Origin: a virus
DNA: 26,077 nucleotides
Strand: one strand, 5' to 3'
Virus record (IMG/VR): IMGVR_UViG_3300027896_004357
Span: 1 to 26,077 of that record
Both the position numbers and the translations under genes were made by a program. This document shows, in pieces, positions 1 through 8,614 of the stretch (position 1 is the first letter of the stretch; each line of letters opens with the position of its first letter). A model generated the notes under the pieces. It had not been told where the DNA came from. It did not search any database and was given only the letters and a program-made list of their open reading frames with translations.

Positions 1-15
1 CTTTTTGGATTCCAT
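1..15 (-). CDS. Start of an unidentified gene running off the left edge
   Basis: Only the first five codons are visible (M-E-S-K-K). The start is an ATG at 15-13 on the minus strand, preceded by GAGG with a six-base spacer, which is a good ribosome site. The gene continues outside the window, so no product can be given. It follows the terminator at 101-137 and would have its own promoter in between; a weak candidate is TTGGAT (81-76), a 17-base spacer and TGTAGT (58-53). By analogy with T4-type order downstream of the portal it might be a head gene, but that is only inference. Confidence 0.45.
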
Positions 16-100
16 ATAATTCCTCACTATATTCAGTTTAACTTGTTTTCACACTACATTTCAACAAATTTCACTATCCAACCTATCACCTATGAAATTT

Positions 101-137
101 GTAAAAAATTCTTGCCCCCATTTCTGAAGGCAAGAAT
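101..137 (-). terminator. Rho-independent terminator after the 269-residue protein gene
   Basis: On the minus strand ATTCTTGCC (137-129) pairs perfectly with GGCAAGAAT (116-108) across a 12-base loop. The stem runs straight into a T-rich tract (about 110-102). It lies 16 bases past the stop of the 153-962 gene. This is the clearest terminator in the window and separates that gene from the next one at the left edge. Confidence 0.85.
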
Positions 138-152
138 CATTCTTTTACCAAA

Positions 153-962
153 TTAGGAGATAATCTCCTCGTACTGCTCATACGCTTCGCGGAAGAGTTT
201 TGAAGCCGTCTTAAGGTGCTCATCGGCCTTTTCTTCATTCAAATCATCAAGGCTCTCTTCGATACTGTTAAGCTCTGTTTCAAGCCTTTCAACAATCGAA
301 TCGAAATCATTCATTGCATGATCCAACTCTTCTCCAAGATCGTCAATGTTCTTTACCGTACCATTGACACTCTCTTCGACATCATCTTCATCTTCATACT
401 CACATTCACAGTTTTCGTAATCTTCTCCACAATCCGGGCAGACATCATCATCCTGCTCAACAATCGCACCGATGTCATCCATCAAACCATCAATGCTTTC
501 ATGCATTCTGGTAATACCGTCCTCAATCTTTTGTGCAGTATCAGCAATTTCACTGACTCTCAGAATACCTTCGTACCCCTCAATAATCATGTTTGCCAAT
601 TTGACATCGGTATCAGAAACTTGAATACGCTTCCCCTTCCCAACTTTTCCCTGAAATCGGGTAAGAGCTTTTTTGTATTTCTTCATGAAGCGTTTGCCGG
701 AAGCGGACTTTTTGAATTTCTTCACTTTTCTCTTGATGGATGCCTTATGTTTGCGATAATACATCTTCGCTTTTTTCTTCGCTTTTCTTGCTTTGGAACC
801 ACGGCGTTTTTTAACCAACTTCACAGCCTCATCAAGTTTCCCCTTGTCGCCATTCTTCTCTGTCTGTGATTCATCACCCTCATTCAAAGGTTTTTGAGCA
901 ACCTTGATACCAAGAGCGGCAAAATCTTCCTGCAATGATTGAACTTTTGAATTCGTATACAT
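153..962 (-). CDS. Unrecognised charged protein with basic and acidic halves and a zinc-ribbon-like motif
   Basis: No family is recognised. The protein is 269 residues if it starts at the ATG at 962, which has GGGAG five to six bases upstream; an in-frame TTG at 974 gives a longer reading but lacks this spacing. Residues about 45-115 are extremely Lys/Arg-rich (clusters such as KKRRGSKARKAKKKAK). The C-terminal half is acidic, with a CPDCG...CEC cluster that could bind zinc and then predicted helices rich in Glu and Asp. It is the second gene after the portal, separated from its neighbour by its own promoter and leader and followed by a strong terminator. Strong charge polarity and position would suit a prohead core or scaffold-type protein, but this is inference. 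A nucleic-acid-binding protein is an alternative. Confidence 0.8.
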   Translation of the reverse strand: MYTNSKVQSLQEDFAALGIKVAQKPLNEGDESQTEKNGDKGKLDEAVKLVKKRRGSKARKAKKKAKMYYRKHKASIKRKVKKFKKSASGKRFMKKYKKALTRFQGKVGKGKRIQVSDTDVKLANMIIEGYEGILRVSEIADTAQKIEDGITRMHESIDGLMDDIGAIVEQDDDVCPDCGEDYENCECEYEDEDDVEESVNGTVKNIDDLGEELDHAMNDFDSIVERLETELNSIEESLDDLNEEKADEHLKTASKLFREAYEQYEEIIS

Positions 963-1149
963 AAACTCTCCCAAAAATAAGGTTAAACGCTTTTAAATAA
1001 TTAAAATCAATGCTTTGTAAAAAACTCTTAAAAAATCACCTCACACTAATAATCATAATATAATAAATATCAAGCGTTTCAACCTATCAATAATATCAAT
1101 CACGCCAAACATGACACTATGACGTGACCTCCTTTCAATGCAATCAATT
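963..1149 (-). promoter_or_regulatory. Promoter and leader of the 153-962 gene
   Basis: This AT-rich intergenic stretch carries a sigma70-like promoter on the minus strand: TTGAAA (1082-1077), a 16-base spacer and TATTAT (1060-1055). That predicts a start near 1048 and a leader of about 85 bases before the ATG at 962. The sequence TGATAGGTTG at 1089-1080 overlaps the -35 box and recurs at 88-79. No gene is seen in the stretch. Confidence 0.55.
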
Positions 1150-1467
1150 TCACTTTATGGTTAATTTCTTAGAAAAAACTTCCAATTTTGCTCTTGTTGC
1201 ATGGACGTAATCAGACGAAATCTCACCACCATTCAAAAAACCATGCGACTTTGCAATTCTTATAAACAACGTCTTTATTCTATCTTCCATTTCATTTGCA
1301 AAATCTTTCTGCTTCTTATCTTCATTAGTTTCATCCCTTTTATCCTTATCAGCAATATCCCCAATTTTCCCCTTGTCAACAACCTTTTGCACATCATCTT
1401 CTTCATCGAAAATAATAGAACTGTGGTTTCTGTCCTCAACAAGCGAATGAATTATTGTGTTTAACAT
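1150..1467 (-). CDS. Small unrecognised acidic/basic protein downstream of the portal
   Basis: No family is recognised. The 105-residue product is hydrophilic, with a run of Asp/Lys/Glu in residues 20-60 and a C-terminal part that reads as helical (MEDRIKTLFIRIAKSHGF). There is no signal peptide or membrane segment. The ATG at 1467 is preceded by a GATAGGT-type ribosome site, and the gene has its own promoter just past the portal stop codon. In T4 the small genes 67 and 68 follow the portal and encode prohead core proteins; the position is suggestive but there is no visible sequence support. Confidence 0.75.
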   Translation of the reverse strand: MLNTIIHSLVEDRNHSSIIFDEEDDVQKVVDKGKIGDIADKDKRDETNEDKKQKDFANEMEDRIKTLFIRIAKSHGFLNGGEISSDYVHATRAKLEVFSKKLTIK

Positions 1468-1492
1468 AAAATATACCTATCACCTATAATAT

Positions 1493-1521
1493 ATAATACA
1501 TTTCAGTAAAACCGTTGTCAA
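1493..1521 (-). promoter_or_regulatory. Sigma70-like promoter for the 105-residue protein gene
   Basis: On the minus strand TTGACA (1521-1516) is followed by a 17-base spacer and TATTAT (1498-1493), a near-consensus promoter. It sits between the portal stop (1527) and the ATG at 1467. ATAGGTGATAGGT follows it at 1487-1475, overlapping the predicted start region and ribosome site. Confidence 0.7.
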
Positions 1522-1526
1522 ATTAA

Positions 1527-3782
1527 TTAATCAACAAATCTTTTGGATGACATATTATTCTTTGCCATATCAACCATCAGATTTCTCAAATTCTCTACTC
1601 TTTTCGATAATTTTTTATTCGATTCAAGTATCCCATCAATCTTACCACTCATCTCGCGTTCTTTTCTCAAAGACCCTTCCGTAAACTCCTTATCAGAAAA
1701 AAGCAACTTACCATTCTTCCTTGAATACGACTCCCTTCTTACTCGCGGCCCTTTCTTTTCACCCTCCGAACCACCAGAGCCAATAGTACTAGAATCAACA
1801 CCGTACTTCTTATCAGTCTTATACTGCGTTTCCATCTGCTTTTCCATTATCTCATTTTCAACATCCGATTGATCCAACGTCTCCTTATCTTTCTGACCAA
1901 CAATCTCATTTATCTCTGAAGGAGTCAGTTTCAAAATGTGCTCCATTATCCATTGCCTTGAAAACATCTCTTGCATTTCATTAGCAAGTTGCACCCTTAA
2001 CTGCATAAGCTCAATATAAGCCGTCTCCATAACCTTAGTTGGTGCAGGCAAATAAACAGTATACCCAGCACTCTTTGGACTAATATTGTTAGCTGCAAGC
2101 TCTACATTACATAGCTGTCTAAGCCCACCCTTCATCATCTGCTGCAACCTCATTACAGTACGGGCATATCGAACATCCTCAGAAGCAAGAGAATATCTTG
2201 ATCCTATCAATTCGTCATACCCAAGATAGCTCTTAGGAATAGCCAATGCCGAAAACAGCTTTGACTGAAAATACTCAATATCATCTATTGAATTATAGTC
2301 AGGCCCCGCAAGAGCTTCAACCCTTGTTCTATCCTTTCCCTCACGGACAGGAAGGTAAATATCATCACTTTCGCTATTCTTCACAAATACACCAGAATCT
2401 TTATTAACATCACCATCTGAACCAACTGATAGCATTGCAAAGTTATGCAGCCCTTGCACATTCATACAATACATATCACAATTTTCAACAACCTCAATTC
2501 TTTTAACTTTTTGCTCGCACGCGATTTCATCTAACGTGGTGTTATATCCCATTAACAAGTCATTAGCTTTAAGAGAACCTGCTACTACCTCACTTCCATC
2601 ACTTAAAATAAATGGATGAATAGGATCAACGATATTATAGCTGTCATCACTATAAACAACCTTTATTGCCTTTCCAGAACCATCTGACTTTCCGCACCAT
2701 AAAACCTTACCCTGCGAAATTCTATTCTTACTATTCCTATCAACAGCATATACGAAATTGTCTTTTCCATCATCCCATTCTTTGGCAAGAGACTCTATTG
2801 TTATGTTTCTTCCATCAATCAGAGGTATTGAAGTGTTAAAAGCTATCGGCATTGGATTGAAACGCAAATCTATCTTTCCGTTCCTTGGATTAATAAACTT
2901 CGTTCTCTTCAACTTCTGCTTAACTTTTTCAATATATGCAAGTGCTTCTGTCGGAGGTAATGCACCAGTATCAAGATAATAAACATACCTGCTTGGAGCC
3001 TTTGTAAGCCTAAACAACAGTGTCGCATCTTCCATCAACACCAGACGTTTCCAACACCAACGGGCAGGCTCACCGTAACTATACCCATAAAATGCCCCTC
3101 TATTGCTTGATCTATTTCTCCAATGCACAACCTGCCAACCCTCAAATACCGCATTCATCTGACCCGTATAGGCACCAGCATCAACACCATTTAATCTCAC
3201 ATCCTTACCTTCTTGCTGATCCTTTATCTTCTTAAAAACCTGCTCTGCATTACTCGGACTCGCTGTTCCTGAAAAGTCACAGTAAAAAGCAGTATCGCCC
3301 TCCTTCTCTGCCCTTCTCATAATAACAGGAGGAAGATACACAATTCCTTTTATCCCATTTTCTCCAATGTCAATATACTCAAAATCATTTCCATACTTCA
3401 AAGCTGTGCGAACAATTTCCCAAATATTCTCGTCAATCTTTATCCTATTAAACATGTCCTCCAAAATAAACTCTGATCTCTTACTCTCTGCCTCTACCAT
3501 TACAGTTTTATTCTCTATATAATCAGTAATAGTGCAATCATCCGCAAGAACATTATATGCCGCCGCAATCGTTGAATAATTGTCCATGTCCTCATAATCA
3601 GCATATCTTGTCATCAAATCATCATCTATCTTTAATGCATGACCAACAGAAATCCCAAACACATCATTTGACCCAAACACTCCCGCCATTCCAGACATTT
3701 TAACAGGAGCCTTTGCCTTCTCTTCTATCCTATCCCCCCAAGAAGCACGAATTCTTTCTTTGATATTGCCAATAATACTCAT
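1527..3782 (-). CDS. Portal protein (T4 gp20-like) interrupted by a mini-intein
   Basis: This is the dodecameric vertex protein through which DNA is packaged and to which the tail attaches. The precursor is 751 residues; removing the intein (residues 314-469) leaves about 595, in the usual range for large phage portals. T4 gp20-like features include the DTGALPP...AYIEKVKQKLKR segment, then NPRNGKID and FNPMP before the intein, and DDIYLPVREGKD followed by SIDDIEYFQSKLF after it. The C-terminal tail is charged and helical. The ATG at 3782 overlaps the terminase stop as ATGA and has GGAG seven bases upstream, so terminase and portal are translationally coupled. The intein lies in a conserved core region, so splicing should be needed for a working portal. 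Confidence 0.9.
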   Translation of the reverse strand: MSIIGNIKERIRASWGDRIEEKAKAPVKMSGMAGVFGSNDVFGISVGHALKIDDDLMTRYADYEDMDNYSTIAAAYNVLADDCTITDYIENKTVMVEAESKRSEFILEDMFNRIKIDENIWEIVRTALKYGNDFEYIDIGENGIKGIVYLPPVIMRRAEKEGDTAFYCDFSGTASPSNAEQVFKKIKDQQEGKDVRLNGVDAGAYTGQMNAVFEGWQVVHWRNRSSNRGAFYGYSYGEPARWCWKRLVLMEDATLLFRLTKAPSRYVYYLDTGALPPTEALAYIEKVKQKLKRTKFINPRNGKIDLRFNPMPIAFNTSIPLIDGRNITIESLAKEWDDGKDNFVYAVDRNSKNRISQGKVLWCGKSDGSGKAIKVVYSDDSYNIVDPIHPFILSDGSEVVAGSLKANDLLMGYNTTLDEIACEQKVKRIEVVENCDMYCMNVQGLHNFAMLSVGSDGDVNKDSGVFVKNSESDDIYLPVREGKDRTRVEALAGPDYNSIDDIEYFQSKLFSALAIPKSYLGYDELIGSRYSLASEDVRYARTVMRLQQMMKGGLRQLCNVELAANNISPKSAGYTVYLPAPTKVMETAYIELMQLRVQLANEMQEMFSRQWIMEHILKLTPSEINEIVGQKDKETLDQSDVENEIMEKQMETQYKTDKKYGVDSSTIGSGGSEGEKKGPRVRRESYSRKNGKLLFSDKEFTEGSLRKEREMSGKIDGILESNKKLSKRVENLRNLMVDMAKNNMSSKRFVD
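2376..2843 (-). other. Mini-intein in the portal with Ala at position 1
   Basis: The 156-residue insertion (portal residues 314-469) has an intein layout: AFNTSIPLIDGR as block A, HPFILSDG in block B, MYCMNV...HNFAM in block F and GVFVKN just before Ser+1. It has no endonuclease domain. The splicing residues are unusual. Position 1 is Ala rather than Cys/Ser, the block B TxxH motif reads DPIH, and the penultimate residue is Lys instead of His. Block F carries Cys where Asp is usual (the D of the VYD motif). Ala1, block-F Cys and Ser+1 recall class 3 inteins, which use that Cys as nucleophile, but the class 3 Trp after the block B His is absent. Active class 3-like and degraded inteins both remain possible. 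Confidence 0.85.
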
Positions 3783-6700
3783 AAATAATCTCCGGGATAA
3801 ATAAGTTGCGACCCGACATCTCTTGCGTCCTCATCATCACTTATCAACATATCAAGCGGATCAGCCCTTCCAACAGAACTCTTCTTTATCACTTCTTGTA
3901 TCTTGCCCTTTATCGCGTCCTCATTAAAAGACTGGCTATACATAGAAATCGGCATCTCAGCATAAGAACTATTACTTAATGTATACACAACCCCAGCCAA
4001 AGAGTCGCTTACATCCTTTGATGAATCCTCTCTGTGATCCACCTTCTTTTTCCTTACGCTATACTCCAACTCCCTCAATTCTGTTATTACGGGATCGTAC
4101 CTATACATTCTCAACCTATTATCATACAAACAATCTTTCAACGTCTGGTATGGAATAACAGATAAATCCATACTAACATGCGCCGCCTTAAACCCTTTGC
4201 TACTCAAAATCTGTATAGGGTCTGCCTTAATATAACTATCCATCGACACAAATCCAATAGAAAACCCATGTTCATGAAATTCATAAACAAGATTTCTAAG
4301 CTCCGCTATCACTATTTCACCACCGGGAGGCGGTATAATCTTTAGCAAAAAATCTATCACAATAAATGGCGCACGTTCTACAGTCATCTCATTCATCACA
4401 TCACGCCTTCTCACATTAACATAACTTTCAATATGACCAACCGCGAACCCAGCACTATCCCCCGTCAAACTTGGGTCTATATGAATATGCCTAACTGCAT
4501 TCGGATTCTGCAATGGCTTAATAACACCATCAGTCTTCCTTACAAGCCTCTCCCACTGTATCTCAAGCGGCTCCCCAAACACCCACTGAACACTAACACA
4601 AGGATGCACTGCCGTCAAATCAATACATTCTTCTATCTTCTCACGCTTCCTGATAAAAGGATAAACTGACTCAGTTGCAACTCCCGCCAAATCCCTTAAA
4701 CTCTGGTCTAAATCTTTCTCAAAATCAGACTTGAAATCAACAGGAACATCTATTACCCTGCACTCTTTTTCTTTAGCCTCTACCAAGTCTTCGTCATACC
4801 TAACAATCCTCGATCCAAAATTTTCATTCCCAACAATAACTTTAAACCTCAATGCTCCTTCATATCTCTCAGGCTTTGCCTCCCACAACGATCTTTCTGA
4901 TACAAAAACATGTCTCTCATCACTTGCCTCTAAAATTCTTCTCTCGGTAAAATCTGAAACAGTACGCTTTGAAGAAATAAGCAACAGAATACCGGGCAAT
5001 CTTCCAAACATCTCAAATCGTGACTTAATCCTCCTCTTAATTGACGTATAGAGAATCTGTGCATTATCTATATGCTCCCATTTTTTATATCCTGATCTCT
5101 GCTCTTTGGACAATTCACCCATGAAATTAGTTTCATCAAGTATCGCTGCAATAACATTAAGACCAAGCACGGAATGAGGAGAACTTGAACTGCATGTAAC
5201 CCATATATTTTTCGGAAATCGCAACTCAGACTTTGTTCTCTCAGGGTTAAAATTCTTACTAAACCACGGACTCATTTTAATATTTTCACTTATCGCGTCA
5301 AATACTACTTTTTGAGCCAATTTCTCCGACACAGAGAAATTAACAAGAGCAATTGTACTCCCTGATCTTAACCCATACGTCCTCTGCGGATTTCTTAAAC
5401 AACCAATCTCATAAAGCTGCCTACATAACGAAATTTCTCCGAGAGTCGAATTATGAACAATAATCCCATTTGCAACAAAATTCCTATTTTTATTAACCTC
5501 TATATCGTATACTTTTCTCTTGCCAGCATCCTTAATACTAACTGCTTCATCCCAATAAATATCTCCCACTAACCACTTCCACTTATCACCAAGAGAAAGA
5601 GACTCGCACAACTTAGCAAAACCCTTTCTTCCATAATGCTGTCCCTTTGGAACTCTTATTTTATACCACACTTCCTTTGAAATACCTCCAACATCTTTTC
5701 TTATCTCCTTCATCTCTTCATATCCAACAGGAACTATATCAACATTAGTATTATGCTTAACAGAATTACACATTAACAATGCATCTTTACACTTTTCCTC
5801 TTTAGCACGTATAAATCCAATATTGTCAAAAAATGTCTTAACCTCTTCACCTAAAACATTCAACGTCCACGCATCAAACTTCTTCTCTTTTATCTTTTTA
5901 GGTGTAGAAGACTTCGCAGAATGAATACCAAATCTAAGCAGTAAAAACTGAATATCATCTATAAATTTTTCGCTTGCCAATGTTATAGAAACAGAGTACG
6001 GAGACTTACCAATCCATCCATCACATGCAAATAACCTATTAATAAATAAACCTAATTGCCTATCAGAAAGCCCATAAAAAATCGCCGGTATTCTTTTATT
6101 CTTCGATAAAACATTAAGTTCTTTGTACTTTCTCTTAATCCACTTACATCCTCTTGGATAATAAGTACCACGCTTTTTCTCAGATACTCCTGCTTTTCCT
6201 CTTTGATGCCACTTATCATTCTTTCTAAAATCAGCCAAAGAAGTCGCCACAAATCTAAACTCTTCGACTATACAATCATCAAAATTGGTGAAACCAAAAT
6301 TACCCGAAGTACATGCCCCCTCTGCAAGCATGTAAGCAACAAATACAACTTCAGCATCACTAATTTTTAACTCGTTTATTGGCCTTGGAACAAACCTTGG
6401 AGTAGCTATCAATTTACCACAACAACTACCTGCATCAACCCATCCGTTTCTTGTAAGAAGTGGATGGTTTGAGGTACAAATCAATCTCTTACCACTTCTT
6501 GTAACAATCTCTATACAACTCTTCTCGCCAGAAAAAACATGCCCTGTTGATATTGTCTTTTTCGATTCCCCAAATACACTGAATGACTGAATTATTGATC
6601 TATCACTTTTCCAGTCCTTTATTTCTACTCTTTTACCACTATTTATATCATAAATATCAGAATCTTCGCTTAAACATTTGCCCACGCCGATAGCCCCTGA

Positions 6701-7018
6701 CAAAATAACTTCGTTATAATCACCACTATGTATCTCCAAAAGGTCTTCCCTAATGGATTGCCATAATCCTTCGCATGGCCTACCAAAATAATAATCATCC
6801 TCCATCCACTGTTTCATTGGAACAGGTATTTCATCGTACTGCTCCTTCTCTCCAACATCTAACGCTACACTTCTTCCTTTTGACTCAAAATCTTCAAGAA
6901 TCTGAAGCAGGCATTCCCTCTCCCTTGGACTCATTTTCTCAAAATCAGTCCTCAAAATATCAATCACTTCATCGTCAGTTCTTTTAGTCCTGACTCTTTC
7001 CCCATCACTCAGAAGCAT
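3779..7018 (-). CDS. Terminase large subunit (packaging ATPase/nuclease) with an intein in the P-loop
   Basis: This is the motor ATPase and headful nuclease of DNA packaging. The precursor is 1079 residues; excising residues 115-523 gives about 670. The spliced ATPase site is GAIGVGK joined to STLG, a Walker A motif. Walker B is the ILDET stretch (Asp628, Glu629). The C-terminal RNase H-like nuclease shows HIDPSLTGDSAGFAVGH, a later MDSY motif and the family's final KDVSDSLAG motif. The ATG at 7018 overlaps the end of the upstream gene by 14 bases, and the stop overlaps the portal start. Without splicing the P-loop is broken, so packaging should depend on the intein. The ribosome site is weak, fitting coupled translation. 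Confidence 0.95.
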   Translation of the reverse strand: MLLSDGERVRTKRTDDEVIDILRTDFEKMSPRERECLLQILEDFESKGRSVALDVGEKEQYDEIPVPMKQWMEDDYYFGRPCEGLWQSIREDLLEIHSGDYNEVILSGAIGVGKCLSEDSDIYDINSGKRVEIKDWKSDRSIIQSFSVFGESKKTISTGHVFSGEKSCIEIVTRSGKRLICTSNHPLLTRNGWVDAGSCCGKLIATPRFVPRPINELKISDAEVVFVAYMLAEGACTSGNFGFTNFDDCIVEEFRFVATSLADFRKNDKWHQRGKAGVSEKKRGTYYPRGCKWIKRKYKELNVLSKNKRIPAIFYGLSDRQLGLFINRLFACDGWIGKSPYSVSITLASEKFIDDIQFLLLRFGIHSAKSSTPKKIKEKKFDAWTLNVLGEEVKTFFDNIGFIRAKEEKCKDALLMCNSVKHNTNVDIVPVGYEEMKEIRKDVGGISKEVWYKIRVPKGQHYGRKGFAKLCESLSLGDKWKWLVGDIYWDEAVSIKDAGKRKVYDIEVNKNRNFVANGIIVHNSTLGEISLCRQLYEIGCLRNPQRTYGLRSGSTIALVNFSVSEKLAQKVVFDAISENIKMSPWFSKNFNPERTKSELRFPKNIWVTCSSSSPHSVLGLNVIAAILDETNFMGELSKEQRSGYKKWEHIDNAQILYTSIKRRIKSRFEMFGRLPGILLLISSKRTVSDFTERRILEASDERHVFVSERSLWEAKPERYEGALRFKVIVGNENFGSRIVRYDEDLVEAKEKECRVIDVPVDFKSDFEKDLDQSLRDLAGVATESVYPFIRKREKIEECIDLTAVHPCVSVQWVFGEPLEIQWERLVRKTDGVIKPLQNPNAVRHIHIDPSLTGDSAGFAVGHIESYVNVRRRDVMNEMTVERAPFIVIDFLLKIIPPPGGEIVIAELRNLVYEFHEHGFSIGFVSMDSYIKADPIQILSSKGFKAAHVSMDLSVIPYQTLKDCLYDNRLRMYRYDPVITELRELEYSVRKKKVDHREDSSKDVSDSLAGVVYTLSNSSYAEMPISMYSQSFNEDAIKGKIQEVIKKSSVGRADPLDMLISDDEDARDVGSQLIYPGDYL
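5450..6676 (-). mobile_element. LAGLIDADG-type intein in the terminase Walker A motif
   Basis: The 409-residue intein begins with Cys115 right after GVGK and ends IIVHN at residue 523 before Ser+1. Splicing motifs look complete: Cys1, TSNH (TxxH, residues 182-185), VYDIEV...NRNF as block F, penultimate His and terminal Asn. The middle contains two LAGLIDADG-like helices, VFVAYMLAEGA (about 225-235) and GLFINRLFACDGW (about 323-335), so homing activity is plausible. The second motif and the LLLRFGI segment closely resemble the DnaB intein of this genome, suggesting common descent. Confidence 0.92.
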
Positions 7019-7796
7019 CGCTTATTTCTTTCTTTTCTTCATTTATAACCTCTACATCTACCGGTTCCGCGCCACTTACATCACCAAACCCTTTAATAAT
7101 ATCTCCAGATAAATCCGGCCTCGCAAGCAACCTCCTTACCGCACCTATCACCTTTCCACGCGAAACAGGATCGCGCATCACCTCTTCAATAGCCTTACTC
7201 TTATATGGAAATTCTGTCCTCAATGTATGGTCAACCTCTACTGTGCCAAGATCACGCCTCATCAAACCCAAATCCTGCTTTAAATTAGCCGTTATCTTTA
7301 ATATACCCATAGCTATAGCTATTTCATTCCCAGTAGTCTTAAATAATTTATGAATCTTTTTTTCTGTTGCATAATCTATCTCTATTCTATCCTTCTGCAA
7401 CGTATATAAATATTCAAGCTCTTTGATCTCATCAACTCCATCCTCCATCTTTTTCTTAAGCTCTGTAATAGATTCTGGAAGTGTTTTAGATAAAATCTCG
7501 CTCGCCTTAAATGTACCCTTAAAATCGTAAAGAAGATCACGCAGACTCTCTTTTGTCCTTATCCTTGTAAACTTGTCAAACTCTTTTGCCTCATCAATAA
7601 TAAACTTGGCAACATCACCGGGAGTATGACCATGCAAAAGCCTACTTTTTACCATATCAAAGCATTCAAGTGCTCGAAGCTCGTCAAACCTATCTGATAC
7701 TCTTACGGATTTCTTTGGATCATCCTTAAGAGAAATCTCATCCCTCGCCTCATCAAGAGCATCTTTTCTAATCTTTATAGTATCTCCAAAAGCCAT
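7005..7796 (-). CDS. Possible terminase small subunit
   Basis: No family is recognised directly. The 263-residue protein is mostly helical and charged, with a segment resembling a small helical DNA-binding domain near residues 55-75 (LLHGHTPGDVAKFIIDEA) and a coiled-coil-like stretch near 105-140. It lies immediately upstream of the large terminase and overlaps it by 14 bases, the usual place of the small terminase that recognises phage DNA and regulates the ATPase. The ATG at 7796 shares TAATG with the stop of the ParB-like gene. The assignment rests on gene order and helical character only. Confidence 0.45.
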   Translation of the reverse strand: MAFGDTIKIRKDALDEARDEISLKDDPKKSVRVSDRFDELRALECFDMVKSRLLHGHTPGDVAKFIIDEAKEFDKFTRIRTKESLRDLLYDFKGTFKASEILSKTLPESITELKKKMEDGVDEIKELEYLYTLQKDRIEIDYATEKKIHKLFKTTGNEIAIAMGILKITANLKQDLGLMRRDLGTVEVDHTLRTEFPYKSKAIEEVMRDPVSRGKVIGAVRRLLARPDLSGDIIKGFGDVSGAEPVDVEVINEEKKEISDASE

Positions 7797-8614
7797 TAAT
7801 ACTCAGCCCCTTCTGTGTTTTCAACAATGTCCACATTAGGCTCTATATCATCAATTCCGGTATCCTTCCAATTCTTCACAAACTTACCAATAGCAGTATC
7901 AGCCTTTATATTCTTCTCCTTTGCAGTATCCAAAAGACTCTTCACGGAATTATAAACAGCACCATCCTCACACATTACAAATATACCCTCTTTTGACCCA
8001 AAACTAAAAGAAACGAAATTAAACCGCAGAGTATCACCATGCTCATTAAATATCTTATTAAGAACAGAACTAAGACCGTCTACTGTTTTTATTTCCTTCA
8101 TTGACTCATCAAACTTCTCTATCTGCTTCTTTGTCATCCCAGAACTTTCAAGAGAGTCTCTTATGCTCGAAGTCAATTTATCCCAAGCAAACTTATCCGT
8201 AAAACCCATCAAATCCATTAATGACTCTGACCCATACTTCTTTTCCATCTCATCGTACAAAACAGCAAATTTCTCAGGGTCTATCTTTCCATGAATGATA
8301 TTAAGTCTAACGCTGACAAGCTTTTGCAAATCCTCATCTTTCCACTTTTCATCTGTAACAACAGTGCAATCAATTTCAGTATACCCCAAAACCTTTGACG
8401 CTTCCCATCTATGCTGTCCACCTATGATTCTATACTTCTCCTCCGGTCCCTCTATTGGAACAACATCTATTGGGGTTATAAATCCAAGCTCTCTAATCTC
8501 CTGAACAAGCCTTGCAAACTCAATATCATCCATTTTATTAACATTCCACACATTCGGAACAATCTTATCAATAGCAATCTTCCTATGCTCATTCTCCCGT
8601 ATTCCTTCAATCAC
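7796..8614 (-). CDS. ParB-like N-terminal domain protein
   Basis: The first 100 residues match the ParB/sulfiredoxin-like fold. They contain IVPNVWNVNKMDD, then LVQEIRELGFITPIDVV, then the signature GGQHRWEA (residues 65-72), which in ParB proteins forms the nucleotide-binding pocket. The remaining 170 residues are helical and unassigned. The start is GTG at 8614, chosen because GGAGG stands four bases upstream and no nearby ATG exists; it overlaps the end of the 8607-11288 gene. ParB-fold proteins are common beside phage terminase genes, where they may bind DNA or regulate transcription. Whether this one is a CTP switch, nuclease or DNA-binding factor cannot be told. Confidence 0.8.
   Translation of the reverse strand: MIEGIRENEHRKIAIDKIVPNVWNVNKMDDIEFARLVQEIRELGFITPIDVVPIEGPEEKYRIIGGQHRWEASKVLGYTEIDCTVVTDEKWKDEDLQKLVSVRLNIIHGKIDPEKFAVLYDEMEKKYGSESLMDLMGFTDKFAWDKLTSSIRDSLESSGMTKKQIEKFDESMKEIKTVDGLSSVLNKIFNEHGDTLRFNFVSFSFGSKEGIFVMCEDGAVYNSVKSLLDTAKEKNIKADTAIGKFVKNWKDTGIDDIEPNVDIVENTEGAEY

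Noticed and set aside
216-869. Long plus-strand open frame opposite the 269-residue gene
   Set aside because: It is a shadow of the Lys/Glu-rich minus-strand gene; the opposite strand of such coding reads as Phe/Leu/Ile-rich false membrane protein.
6052-6252. Minus-strand open frame of 66 codons inside the terminase intein
   Set aside because: It overlaps the endonuclease region of the intein in another frame and lacks a ribosome site or domain.
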